Counted from the stretch's first letter, positions 6,959 to 15,846 are shown. The stretch: 64,000 bases of DNA from an uncultured Sphingomonadaceae bacterium (GCA_947493325.1 CANLQI010000002.1:124001-188000); one strand, 5' to 3'. Notes: generated by a model not told the origin, from the sequence alone. Numbers and translations: made by a program.

Positions 6959-8471
6959 TTTCCAATAATCTCTCTTTCGCGATTTTCTCACGCCACACCA
7001 AAGGTGCGAGATGGTGGACGCTGTCGCCTGCGCTGTCGACCGCGACCGTGACGGGCATATCCTGCACTTCGAATTCATAAATCGCTTCCATGCCCAGATC
7101 CGCAAAGCCAAGGACTTTGCTGCCCTTGATGGCGCGGCTGACGAGGTACGCGCTGCCGCCCACCGCCATCAGATACGCCGATTTATTTTTCGCAATCGTG
7201 CCGATCGTATCCAGCCCGCGCTCCGCCTTGCCCACCATGGCGAGCAGACCCTGGCCCAGCATCATGTCGGTAAACTTGTCCATCCGCGTCGCCGTTGTAG
7301 GCCCGGCGGGACCCACCACTTCTTCACCCACCGGATCAACCGGACCGACATAATAGATAACGCGGCCATTGAATTCGACAGGGAGCTGCTCCCCCTTGTC
7401 CAGCATGTCCTTGATCCGCTTATGCGCCGCATCGCGTCCGGTCAGCATCTTGCCATTGAGCAACAGCCGCTGTCCATGTTTCCAGCTCTGCACTTCTTCG
7501 GGTGTCAGCGAATCAAGCTGCACCCGCTTCGCTTCCGAAGACGGCGTCCAGTTCACATCGGGCCATTCATCCAGCTTCGGCGCCTCCAGATAAGCAGGCC
7601 CGCTGCCGTCCAGCGTGAAGTGCGCATGGCGGGTCGCGGCGCAGTTCGGGATCATCGCCACCGGTTTCGATGCCGCATGGGTTGGATAATCCATGATCTT
7701 CACGTCCAATATGGTGGAAAGCCCGCCCAGCCCCTGCGCGCCAACGCCGAGCGCATTGACCTTGTCGAATATCTCAATCCTGAGTTCTTCAATATCGCTG
7801 CGCGGGCCGCGCTGTTTGAGCTGCGCCATGTCGATACTGCCCATAAGGCTTTCTTTGGCGAGCACCATCGCCTTTTCCGCCGTGCCGCCAATACCGATGC
7901 CCAGCATGCCGGGCGGACACCAGCCCGCGCCCATTTGCGGAATCATCTCCAGCACCCAGCCGACAATATCGTCGGACGGGTTCATCATCTTGAACTTCGA
8001 CTTATTCTCCGATCCGCCGCCCTTGGCCGCAACATCGATATTGACGCTGTCACCCGGCACCATTTCGACATGCAGCACCGATGGCGTATTGTCCTTGGTG
8101 TTGCGACGGGTAAATGCCGGATCGGCGAGGATCGACGCGCGTAGCGGATTTTCGGGGTGCAGATACGCACGGCGCACGCCTTCATCGACCACCTGCTGCA
8201 GCGATTTTTCCGATTCCAACCGGCAGTTATGACCCCATTTTACGAACACGGTCACAATGCCGGTGTCCTGACAGATCGGCCGATGTCCTTCGGCGCACAT
8301 GCGCGAATTGGTAAGGATCTGCGCAATCGCATCCTTGGCCGCCGGGGATTTTTCCGCCTTATACGCCTCGCCCAGCGCGCGGATATAATCCATCGGGTGG
8401 TAATAGCTGATAAACTGCAGCGCGTCGGCCACGCTTTCGATCAAATCGGCTTCTTTGATAATGGTGGTCAT
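6945..8471 (-). CDS. fumA: Class I fumarate hydratase
   Basis: A 508 aa iron-sulfur fumarase (FumA/FumB type), catalysing reversible hydration of fumarate to malate in the TCA cycle. Candidate [4Fe-4S] ligands are in ICQDTG (Cys67), GAGWCPPG and PNCAATRH. N-terminal alpha and C-terminal beta domains are fused in one chain, with the C-terminal PVGEEVVGPAGPTTATRMD signature. Length is normal for single-chain members. The 377-codon ORF on the other strand is a shadow. A lipoprotein gene overlaps the 3' end. Confidence 0.96.
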   Translation of the reverse strand: MTTIIKEADLIESVADALQFISYYHPMDYIRALGEAYKAEKSPAAKDAIAQILTNSRMCAEGHRPICQDTGIVTVFVKWGHNCRLESEKSLQQVVDEGVRRAYLHPENPLRASILADPAFTRRNTKDNTPSVLHVEMVPGDSVNIDVAAKGGGSENKSKFKMMNPSDDIVGWVLEMIPQMGAGWCPPGMLGIGIGGTAEKAMVLAKESLMGSIDMAQLKQRGPRSDIEELRIEIFDKVNALGVGAQGLGGLSTILDVKIMDYPTHAASKPVAMIPNCAATRHAHFTLDGSGPAYLEAPKLDEWPDVNWTPSSEAKRVQLDSLTPEEVQSWKHGQRLLLNGKMLTGRDAAHKRIKDMLDKGEQLPVEFNGRVIYYVGPVDPVGEEVVGPAGPTTATRMDKFTDMMLGQGLLAMVGKAERGLDTIGTIAKNKSAYLMAVGGSAYLVSRAIKGSKVLGFADLGMEAIYEFEVQDMPVTVAVDSAGDSVHHLAPLVWREKIAKERLLENEIS

Positions 8472-8576
8472 GGAACGGCTCCGGCACTTGGGAAATTACA
8501 TATGCCTTTTGGCGAAAATGGATGGAGCAGGCAAGTTTGTTCGCCACTATTTCGCGCGGTGACAACATGCTGGCGC

Positions 8577-9536
8577 TTATTGTTCCGCGACCTGCGTCGT
8601 ACCCGATACGGAATATATCGTCCCGAAACCGGCATGTGCGCCGCCGCCAATTATATAGATATCATCCAGCCTGGGGCCATCGCCAACCGCAAAACCGTGC
8701 CGGGGCTTTGCAAGCGGTGATCCCGCCAACCATGTCATGGCGGACAGGTCCAATATGTCCTGCCCGGGAAGCAGCACGCCGCGGTCCAGTGATTCCCCGC
8801 CAATGACATGCAGCCGGTTATTCCTGATATATGCGCCATGCCCGGCGCGCCCGACCGGCATGGCGGGCAGGCTGCGCCATGTGTTTCGTTTGAAATCAAA
8901 CGCTTCAATTACATTTATTTGCATACCGTGCTCTGCGCTGCGCCCACCGGTCACGTACAGCATATCCCCTGCGATCGCGGCAGCATGCGAATGACGCGCG
9001 GTGGGCATGGGCGGCATCTCCGACCAATCACCGGTCGCCAGATGATAAGCCCGGAAAGCAGCAATGTCGCGCACGCCGCTTTGCCCGCCGACAAGATACA
9101 GATAGCCATCGCGGTATACCATCGCATGCTGGCCGAGCGGTTCGGGCAGCTTCGCAATTTCACGCCATGCATCGCCGCCGGGTTCAAGCGCAAATAAAGC
9201 CGCATCCGCATCCTGTACAAACGGAAGACCCGTATAACCGCCCGATGCGAACACCCGCTCACCGTCCGCCGCCATGGCCAGATGGTGCAGAGGGCGCGGC
9301 AGGTCAGCGCAGCGGCTCCATCGCCCGTCCGCCACCGTATAATATTCGCAAGAATCGAGCACGCGAAACAGTCCGATACCGCCCGCCACATATATCCGGT
9401 CATTCATGGTGGCGGCATGGATTTCACTGCGCGCATAGTGCATGCCATCGTTCAGGCCCGTTGCCGCGCGCCACACGTAAAGCCCGCCCGCCAGCAGGGT
9501 CGCGGCAAGAACAAGAGACAGGACGATTTTTTTCAT
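8577..9536 (-). CDS. Exported Kelch-repeat (galactose oxidase-like beta-propeller) protein
   Basis: About 319 aa. An N-terminal signal or anchor segment (KKIVLSLVLAATLLAGGLYVW) is followed by about six Kelch repeats, visible as recurring (I/L)YV(A/T)GG, YLVGGQSG, HVIGGES and IYIIGGGA motifs with following W-(R/S) positions. Such six-bladed propellers mediate protein or glycan binding; some act as sialic acid mutarotases (NanM), but no specific function can be claimed. The start may be 9536 (MKKI) or 9545; neither has a strong ribosome binding site. It lies alone on the minus strand between fumarase and patatin. Confidence 0.85.
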   Translation of the reverse strand: MKKIVLSLVLAATLLAGGLYVWRAATGLNDGMHYARSEIHAATMNDRIYVAGGIGLFRVLDSCEYYTVADGRWSRCADLPRPLHHLAMAADGERVFASGGYTGLPFVQDADAALFALEPGGDAWREIAKLPEPLGQHAMVYRDGYLYLVGGQSGVRDIAAFRAYHLATGDWSEMPPMPTARHSHAAAIAGDMLYVTGGRSAEHGMQINVIEAFDFKRNTWRSLPAMPVGRAGHGAYIRNNRLHVIGGESLDRGVLLPGQDILDLSAMTWLAGSPLAKPRHGFAVGDGPRLDDIYIIGGGAHAGFGTIYSVSGTTQVAEQ

Positions 9537-9618
9537 CCGGCACATCTCGCATAATTACGCGCCCATTAAAACCTGCGTGCAATATATCCGTGCCAATGCT
9601 CCTGATATTTACAGCGAG

Positions 9619-10593
9619 CTATACCTGTAAAAACATCCGTAGTGACGGCCATTGGTCCCTCACCGCCTGCCGCCCTGCCTCAATCGCCGCCCGGATTTTG
9701 GCGGGTTTGAATTCCAGTGTATCGGCGGCTTCGAAACCCACGGGCGGCGCAAGGATGCGGACCGGCGCGAAATTATAGCGGGACAGCTGCGTGTCCAGCG
9801 GCAGCATCGCTTCGGCAAGCTGCTGTCCTGTCAGTCCCATGTCCATCAGCTTTCGAAACTGCATCTCGCGCGCCGCGAGCAGATCATTGATGAGCATCGT
9901 ATTGCCGACATCGTTGCGGGCCACTTCGCTGGTCTGAATACCCACCGAGCGCAGGCCGATATCGACCAGATTGTCATAGGTTTTGCCCGGTTCGCGCGCG
10001 GGCTCAGGCGGCGATGCCAATATCACCAGCAACGCGCGCGGGCGCAGTTTCATGGCGGAGCTGAGCGGCGTGATATCGCGCACGCCGCCATCAACCCATT
10101 GTTCAATCCTGCCGTCTACATCCTGTGATTTCAGCGGTTCGAAAAACGGCGGCTGCGCGCTCGACGCATAGACCCAGTCGCCGATATTGGGATTTCGCTC
10201 GTCAATATCGACGTAATTGCCGGTGGCAAGATTGACGACACCGACACGCAGCTTGCGCCGCGCGCGCCGCAATTTTTCAGGGTCTGCGTAATTTTGCAGC
10301 TTTTCCCGCAGCGCCGTGGCTTTGTATAGAGAATCCGCGCCGAACAATGCGCTGGCCGCGCCCAGCGGACGCTTGCGATATATGTCGCTATTGCGCTCAA
10401 TTGTAAGCCATTGGTCGAGCAGGCCGGGCATGTCGTTCATCGCCCCGCCCAGTGCCTGTATCGCGCCTGTCGACACGCCCGCAAAAATATCCACACGCAC
10501 ACCGCGATGGGTGATAAGCTCATCCAACACGCCGACCTGAAAGGCACCCTTGGCCCCGCCGCCCGATAATACCACCGCAAGATCACCTGCCAT
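9619..10593 (-). CDS. Patatin-like phospholipase family protein
   Basis: A 324 aa patatin-fold hydrolase. The oxyanion-hole motif SGGGAKGAFQ lies at 10-19, the nucleophile elbow GVSTG places Ser41, and the catalytic Asp is in WVDGGVRD (about 180-190). Known members hydrolyse phospholipids or other acyl esters using a Ser-Asp dyad. No signal peptide is seen. The ATG at 10593 is preceded by GGGGGTG, making it preferable to the upstream in-frame start at 10644. The gene is divergent from nrdA. Confidence 0.92.
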   Translation of the reverse strand: MAGDLAVVLSGGGAKGAFQVGVLDELITHRGVRVDIFAGVSTGAIQALGGAMNDMPGLLDQWLTIERNSDIYRKRPLGAASALFGADSLYKATALREKLQNYADPEKLRRARRKLRVGVVNLATGNYVDIDERNPNIGDWVYASSAQPPFFEPLKSQDVDGRIEQWVDGGVRDITPLSSAMKLRPRALLVILASPPEPAREPGKTYDNLVDIGLRSVGIQTSEVARNDVGNTMLINDLLAAREMQFRKLMDMGLTGQQLAEAMLPLDTQLSRYNFAPVRILAPPVGFEAADTLEFKPAKIRAAIEAGRQAVRDQWPSLRMFLQV

Positions 10594-10911
10594 AAGACAC
10601 CCCCGTTTGATCCGCACGCAGTTGATATGCAAACGCCCGCGCACTTGATTATGAGATGGCAGCTTACCATATTTGTATCATATCGTAAAATAGACGGCGG
10701 TTTTCCGCGCCGGTGCAATTTTTACACAGGTGATAAAAAAATGTGAAAATTTTGATCCGGCCCCTTGCATTTTATGAAGGCCAGCTTTGTCGGCGCGTCG
10801 CTGCGCTGCAACATTTTGCCGCTGCGATGAAGTGAATCAGGGGCGCGACGAACCGAGTCATATTTTTGTCTTATTTTGCGATTTACCCCCTTGCGTCTGA
10901 AAATGATTCAG

Positions 10912-10927
10912 GCACTATAGGTAGTGT
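10912..10927 (+). promoter_or_regulatory. NrdR box 1 upstream of nrdA
   Basis: GCACTATAGGTAGTGT contains a perfect CACTA/TAGTG inverted repeat and matches the known NrdR-box pattern (ACACWATATNTWGTGT). It is paired with a second box 32 bases downstream, centre to centre. NrdR represses ribonucleotide reductase genes when bound to (d)ATP. The identity is by pattern and spacing. Confidence 0.75.
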
Positions 10928-10943
10928 TGGGCCGTTGGGGGCA

Positions 10944-10959
10944 CATCTACTGATAGTAG
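10944..10959 (+). promoter_or_regulatory. NrdR box 2 upstream of nrdA
   Basis: CATCTACTGATAGTAG shares the CTA-N4-TAG core with box 1 and lies 32 bases from it, the spacing (about three helical turns) typical of paired NrdR boxes. It is more degenerate in its outer positions. Together the pair sits about 200-240 bases before the preferred nrdA start codon. Confidence 0.65.
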
Positions 10960-11158
10960 CTAGGGCGAAAGCCGCGATTTTTATGACATGTCGCGGCAGG
11001 TGTTTTTTGCGCTAAAAAATGCATGGCTTTGCAAGTGGATAAACCCGGTCCTTTGGGGACAAACTGGTGATAAGTTTTTCTCCGACACAGATATAAAAAT
11101 GCTATTCGGTCAGGTCTGGCCTACCGAATCGAACACAATAGGAACATTTGGGGACGTC

Positions 11159-13264
11159 ATGGATTTTAGAGACACAGGCAAGGCAGCAGGCATGGATAAC
11201 GATACACTTGATTTGGGCGTGGACGATGCGCCCCAGAAAACTAAATCAAAAGCCGAGTCCAAATCCGCCCAGGCTGCCCCCGGACAGGATGGCAAGAACG
11301 TGAATGACGACGACAGGACAATAGAAAGCGGGGCAGTGGAAAAAACCGAAACCTCCGCTGAAGCGGATGCACCCAAGACGGAAAAGACGGATAGCGACAA
11401 AAAGGGCGACAGCCATAAAGTCAATCCGCGCCGGTTCAACATCGTCACCGATGACAGCCGCAATGATAAACTGACCGAGTTTGGCAAAGAAACGCTGACT
11501 GACCGTTATCTGCTGCCCGGTGAAGACTATCAGGACCTGTTCGCGCGCGTCGCCGACGCCTATGCCGATGATCAGGAGCATGCACAGCGGCTCTATGACT
11601 ATATCTCCAATCTGTGGTTCATGCCCGCCACGCCGGTTCTGTCCAACGGCGGCACCGGACGCGGCCTGCCGATTTCCTGCTATCTCAACTCGGTCGACGA
11701 TTCGCTGGGCGGGATCGTCAACACCTGGAATGAAAATGTCTGGCTCGCCTCACGCGGCGGCGGCATCGGCACCTATTGGGGCAGCGTGCGCGGCATTGGC
11801 GAACCGGTCGGCCTGAACGGCAAGACCAGCGGCATCATCCCGTTCGTGCGCGTGATGGACAGCCTGACGCTCGCCATTTCGCAAGGGTCGCTGCGCCGCG
11901 GTAGCGCCGCCTGTTACCTTGACATCAACCACCCGGAAATTGAGGAATTCCTCGAAATCCGCAAGCCATCGGGCGATTTCAACCGCAAGGCGCTGAACCT
12001 GCATCACGGCGTGCTGCTCACCGACGAGTTTATGGAAGCGGTGCGTGACGGCGCTGAGTTTGATCTCAAATCCCCCAAGACCGGCGAAGTGCGCGGCACC
12101 GTCGATGCGCGTTCGCTGTTCCAGAAACTGGTCGAAACACGGCTTGCCACGGGTGAGCCCTATATCGTGTTTGCCGACACCGTGAACCGCATGATGCCCA
12201 AACATCACCGCGATGTCGGCCTGAAAGTCTCGACATCCAACCTGTGCAGTGAAATCACTCTGCCCACCGGCAAGGACCATCACGGCGAAGACCGTACCGC
12301 AGTATGCTGCCTCTCCTCGCTCAACCTGGAAACATGGGATGAGTGGAGCGGCGACAAACGCTTTATCGAAGACGTGATGCGCATGCTCGACAATGTGTTG
12401 CAGGATTATATCGACCGCGCGCCCGATGAAATGGCGCGCGCCAAATACAGCGCGTCACGCGAACGCAGTGTCGGGCTGGGCGTGATGGGCTATCACAGCT
12501 TCCTGCAGGCGCGCGGGCTCGGTTTCGAAAGCGCGATGGCGAAATCGTGGAACATGAAAATCTTCAAGCACATCTCGGGCAAGGCGTCCGAAGCCTCCAT
12601 GATGCTGGCCAAGGAACGCGGCCCCTGCCCCGATGCGGCGGATCAGGGCGCGATGGAGCGTTTCAGCTGCAAAATGGCAATCGCGCCGACCGCGTCGATC
12701 TCCATCATCTGCGGCGGCGCATCGGCCTGTATCGAACCGATCCCGGCCAATATCTATACGCATAAAACGCTGTCGGGCAGCTTTATCGTGAAGAACCCGC
12801 ATCTGGAAAAACTGCTCGCCAAGAAATCCAAAGACAGCAATAATGTGTGGAACTCAATCCTCGAAAAAGGCGGGTCGGTCCAGCATCTCGATTTCCTGAC
12901 GCAGGAAGAGAAAGACACGTTCAAAACCAGCTTTGAGATTGACCAGCGCTGGCTGCTTGAGCTCGCCGCCGACCGCACGCCGTTTATCGATCAGGCACAG
13001 TCGCTCAACCTCTTCATCCCCGCCGATGTCGACAAATGGGACCTGCTGATGCTGCATTTCCGCGCATGGGAACTGGGCATCAAATCGCTCTATTACCTGC
13101 GTTCGAAATCGATCCAGCGCGCCGGTTTCGCGGGCAGCGAGGAAGCCCCGGCAGAAGTCACCGCCGGCGGCGTCGAAGCGGACAATACGCTCGACCCAAA
13201 AAAGGTCGAACTGATGACCACACAGGGCACCACCGATTATGACGAGTGCCTGGCGTGTCAGTAA
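11159..13264 (+). CDS. nrdA: Class Ia ribonucleoside-diphosphate reductase, alpha subunit
   Basis: Large catalytic subunit (701 aa from the preferred ATG) that reduces ribonucleoside diphosphates to deoxyribonucleotides with NrdB. Active-site features include PISCYLNSVDD with the first redox Cys, TSNLCSEITLP with the radical-site Cys and Glu, and the C-terminal CLACQ thiol shuttle. The first 95 or so residues are a Lys/Asp/Ala-rich low-complexity stretch, and I see no ATP-cone. The ATG at 11159 has GGGGA five bases upstream; the ORF track begins at 10988. NrdR boxes precede it. A DUF559 gene separates it from nrdB. Confidence 0.95.
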   Translation: MDFRDTGKAAGMDNDTLDLGVDDAPQKTKSKAESKSAQAAPGQDGKNVNDDDRTIESGAVEKTETSAEADAPKTEKTDSDKKGDSHKVNPRRFNIVTDDSRNDKLTEFGKETLTDRYLLPGEDYQDLFARVADAYADDQEHAQRLYDYISNLWFMPATPVLSNGGTGRGLPISCYLNSVDDSLGGIVNTWNENVWLASRGGGIGTYWGSVRGIGEPVGLNGKTSGIIPFVRVMDSLTLAISQGSLRRGSAACYLDINHPEIEEFLEIRKPSGDFNRKALNLHHGVLLTDEFMEAVRDGAEFDLKSPKTGEVRGTVDARSLFQKLVETRLATGEPYIVFADTVNRMMPKHHRDVGLKVSTSNLCSEITLPTGKDHHGEDRTAVCCLSSLNLETWDEWSGDKRFIEDVMRMLDNVLQDYIDRAPDEMARAKYSASRERSVGLGVMGYHSFLQARGLGFESAMAKSWNMKIFKHISGKASEASMMLAKERGPCPDAADQGAMERFSCKMAIAPTASISIICGGASACIEPIPANIYTHKTLSGSFIVKNPHLEKLLAKKSKDSNNVWNSILEKGGSVQHLDFLTQEEKDTFKTSFEIDQRWLLELAADRTPFIDQAQSLNLFIPADVDKWDLLMLHFRAWELGIKSLYYLRSKSIQRAGFAGSEEAPAEVTAGGVEADNTLDPKKVELMTTQGTTDYDECLACQ

Positions 13265-13288
13265 TATCATTGAGTGCAGAGTAGAGAT

Positions 13289-13783
13289 ATGAAACGCTTA
13301 TCGCTTCCTGCCAGCGCCGTTACACGGGCACGCAAGCTGCGCCGTGCAGCAACACCTGCGGAGCGCGCGATGAAAAAACTGCTGAAAGCGGCTTTTCCGG
13401 CAGCGCATTTTCGGTTTCAGGTGCCTATGGGCAATTATATCGTCGATTTTGCATCACACCGGGCCAAGCTCATTATCGAAGTTGATGGTGACAGCCATGC
13501 GCATCAACAGGAATATGATGCAGCGCGTACAAAGTTTCTGGAGGGTGAAGGCTATAAGGTTATCCGCTTCTGGAACCAAGATGCCCTTCATAACCCTGAA
13601 GGTATATCTGTCCTGATCGAAAAAGCCCTTCCCCCGTGTGGGGAAGGGTTGGGATGGGGGCCGGAGGCGGCAGCCTCCGCAAAAAAGCTTAATCCGGCCT
13701 TGCGTTGCAAAGCCGCCCCCACCTCCCGTCCTCCCCACAGGGGGGAGGAAGCCATATGTCAATCTGCGATTGGAGTTTTTTAA
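13289..13783 (+). CDS. DUF559 (Vsr-like PD-(D/E)XK) endonuclease-domain protein
   Basis: 164 aa; the first 115 residues form a DUF559 domain related to very-short-patch-repair endonucleases. The core is GNYIVDF...LIIEVDGDSH, providing Asp, Glu-x-Asp and His, followed by VIRFWNQDAL with the conserved W-N. The last 50 or so residues are translated from a palindromic repeat (13626-13755) and look non-domain. It lies in the same direction between nrdA (24-base gap) and nrdB (adjacent), so it is probably co-transcribed, an unusual insertion into an RNR operon. The biological role of stand-alone DUF559 proteins is not established. Confidence 0.85.
   Translation: MKRLSLPASAVTRARKLRRAATPAERAMKKLLKAAFPAAHFRFQVPMGNYIVDFASHRAKLIIEVDGDSHAHQQEYDAARTKFLEGEGYKVIRFWNQDALHNPEGISVLIEKALPPCGEGLGWGPEAAASAKKLNPALRCKAAPTSRPPHRGEEAICQSAIGVF
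13626..13755. repeat. Composite palindromic element inside the DUF559 gene 3' end
   Basis: The hairpin CCCTTCCCC-N5-GGGGAAGGG (13626-13648) is followed by GGGATGGGGG, then GGAGG-CGGCAG-CCTCC. The arrangement is mirrored near the end by CCGCCCCCACCTCCC and the hairpin CCTCCCC-ACA-GGGGGGAGG (about 13730-13748). It is the same family and layout as the element at 2858-3033. It is translated as the C-terminal tail of the DUF559 protein. Confidence 0.75.
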
Positions 13784-14833
13784 ATGTCACTTACAGAAGC
13801 CCGCACACAATATAAGCCGTTTGAATATCCATGGGCCTATGACTTCTGGAAGCGGCAGCAGCAGATCCACTGGATGCCCGAAGAAGTACCGCTGGGCGAG
13901 GATTGCCGCGATTGGGCGCAGAAGCTTAGCGACCATGAACGCAACCTACTGACGCAGATCTTCCGCTTTTTCACACAGGCCGATGTCGAGGTGCAGAACT
14001 GCTATCACGACAAATATGGCCGCGTGTTCAAACCGACCGAAGTCAAGATGATGCTCACCGCCTTTTCCAATATGGAAACCGTGCATATCGCCGCTTACTC
14101 GCACCTGCTCGACACCATCGGCATGCCCGAAAGCGAATACGGCATGTTCCTGGAATATGAGGAGATGTCGGCAAAGCACGATTACCTGAACGAATTCGGC
14201 GTCGACAATGACGCGGATATCGCCCGCACACTCGCCATGTTCGGCGGCTTTACGGAAGGGCTGCAGCTGTTCGCATCGTTCGCGATGCTGATGAACTTCC
14301 CGCGCTTCAACAAGATGAAGGGCATGGGACAGATCGTGAGCTGGTCCGTGCGCGACGAAAGCCTGCACTGCGAAGGCATCACCAAGCTGTTCCACGCCTT
14401 CTGCGCCGAACGCGACTGCCTGACCAAGGCGGTGCGTGAGGACATCATCGACTGCTGCCAAAAGACAGTCCGCCTGGAAGATGCGTTTATCGATCTGGCG
14501 TTTCAGGACGGGCCGGTGCCCGGCATGACGGCCAAAGAGATCAAGAAATACATCCGCTATATCGCCGACTGGCGTCTGGGCCAGCTCGGGTTCCAGCCGA
14601 TCTATATGGTCGAGGACCACCCGCTACCCTGGCTCGCGCCATTGCTCAATGGTGTCGAGCACGCCAACTTCTTCGAAACCCGCGCCACCGAATATTCCAA
14701 GGCCGCCACCACCGGCAACTGGAACGACGTCTGGGACAGCTTCGACAAACGCAAAAGCAAACCCGCGAATGAAGACATCGCGGCCGATGAGGGCCCGGAT
14801 ATGTTTGAAGATGCAGGAGTTGCGGCGGAGTAG
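13784..14833 (+). CDS. nrdB: Class Ia ribonucleoside-diphosphate reductase, beta subunit
   Basis: 349 aa di-iron radical-generating subunit. Ligand motifs run in order: TQADVEVQN (Glu), METVHIAAYSH (ExxH plus the candidate radical Tyr), a central FTEGLQL helix, and RDESLHCEG (ExxH). The C-terminus is acidic and ends in a hydrophobic VAAE tail that may bind NrdA. No ATP-cone is present at the N-terminus (MSLTEARTQYKPFEYPW). It follows the DUF559 gene without a gap and presumably shares the NrdR-controlled promoter. Confidence 0.96.
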   Translation: MSLTEARTQYKPFEYPWAYDFWKRQQQIHWMPEEVPLGEDCRDWAQKLSDHERNLLTQIFRFFTQADVEVQNCYHDKYGRVFKPTEVKMMLTAFSNMETVHIAAYSHLLDTIGMPESEYGMFLEYEEMSAKHDYLNEFGVDNDADIARTLAMFGGFTEGLQLFASFAMLMNFPRFNKMKGMGQIVSWSVRDESLHCEGITKLFHAFCAERDCLTKAVREDIIDCCQKTVRLEDAFIDLAFQDGPVPGMTAKEIKKYIRYIADWRLGQLGFQPIYMVEDHPLPWLAPLLNGVEHANFFETRATEYSKAATTGNWNDVWDSFDKRKSKPANEDIAADEGPDMFEDAGVAAE

Positions 14834-14889
14834 GTTGACTTATAAATTGTTCATGATATGTTCCATATCAGTAAAAAGGGACGTATATT

Positions 14890-15846
14890 ATGCAATCTAT
14901 TGAGTTTTGTGCGGGTGCGGGTGGGCAGGCCTTGGGTTTGGAGCAAGCCGGTTTTCATCATAATGCCTTAGTTGAGATTGAGCCCGATTTTGCCGAAACA
15001 CTGCGACTAAACCGTCCGCAATGGGACGTACGTACCGCTGATATGAATTCATTTGATGGCACTCCGTTCAAAGGTACAGAATTATTAACTGCCGGTCTTC
15101 CCTGCCCGCCATTCTCAATCGCTGGAAAACAGTTGGGTGAACGCGACGAACGAAACCTCTTTCCAGCTGCACTGCGATTAATCGACGAAATTCGTCCCAA
15201 AGCCATAATGATTGAGAACGTCCGTGGTTTCTTGTCTGCCGTATTTGAAGATTATAGACTCGGCCTAAAGAAACAGTTGAGCAAACTTGGCTACCATGCT
15301 GATTGGCGACTATTGAATGCCTCCGACTTCGGTGTGCCCCAGCTACGGCCCAGAGTAGTAATCGTCGCTATTCGCAAAGACTTAATCGAAGCATTTGACT
15401 GGCCCGCAGCACTTAAGCAGAATCCCCCATCCGTGGGGGAAACACTCTATGATCTGATGGCCGAAAATGGCTGGCGCGGGGCAAAAAAATGGGCCGATTA
15501 CGCAGATGATATTGCACCGACTATTGTCGGTGGTTCCAAAAAACATGGAGGGCCTGATCTGGGGCCTACACGTGCACGCAAAGCATGGGCTGCTTTAGGT
15601 GTAGAAGGCAAAAGCCTTTTCAACGAAGCGCCTGATTCAGATTTTGTCGGCACACCACGCCTGACAGTGCGTATGGTTGCCAGACTACAAGGGTTTCCAG
15701 ATAGCTGGCAATTTTATGGCAAAAAAACCAGTAGCTATCGTCAGGTAGGCAACGCTTTTCCGCCCCCAGTCGCAAAGGCAGTTGCACATAATCTGAAGGC
15801 CGCTTTATCTCAGCAGCATGTTTTTCCTGTAAAGGCAGTAGCCTGA
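14890..15846 (+). CDS. DNA (cytosine-5-)-methyltransferase, predicted GCCGGC-specific (M.NgoMIV-like system)
   Basis: A 318 aa m5C methyltransferase. Motifs in order: I FCAGAGGQALG (6-16), IV GLPCPPFS with catalytic Cys72, VI MIENVRGF (about 107-114), VIII QLRPRVVIVA, IX RLTVRMVARLQGFPDSW and X YRQVGNAFPPPVA. The short target-recognition region between VIII and IX implies a simple site. Its stop overlaps the start of an NgoMIV-like endonuclease (TGATG), so together they form a type II system. Specificity is inferred from the partner. Codon usage shifts towards A/T compared with nrdB. Confidence 0.93.
   Translation: MQSIEFCAGAGGQALGLEQAGFHHNALVEIEPDFAETLRLNRPQWDVRTADMNSFDGTPFKGTELLTAGLPCPPFSIAGKQLGERDERNLFPAALRLIDEIRPKAIMIENVRGFLSAVFEDYRLGLKKQLSKLGYHADWRLLNASDFGVPQLRPRVVIVAIRKDLIEAFDWPAALKQNPPSVGETLYDLMAENGWRGAKKWADYADDIAPTIVGGSKKHGGPDLGPTRARKAWAALGVEGKSLFNEAPDSDFVGTPRLTVRMVARLQGFPDSWQFYGKKTSSYRQVGNAFPPPVAKAVAHNLKAALSQQHVFPVKAVA

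Larger units (their letters stand above)
10594..11158 (+). other. Long nrdA upstream region
   Basis: This 565-base interval between patatin and the preferred nrdA start holds the two NrdR boxes. It also has a DnaA-box-like GTGGATAA near 11035-11042 and a possible leader (10960-11158). The leader is open in the nrdA frame from 10988, but its predicted peptide (MSRQVFFALKNAWLCKW) does not resemble NrdA. I see no other gene. Confidence 0.5.

Noticed and set aside
7011-8144. A 377-codon plus-strand ORF opposite fumarase
   Set aside because: Antisense shadow; low-complexity His/Arg-rich translation without family motifs.
10988-11158. N-terminal extension of nrdA from the first ATG in the track
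   Set aside because: The peptide does not resemble NrdA, while GGGGA precedes the ATG at 11159; treated as leader.
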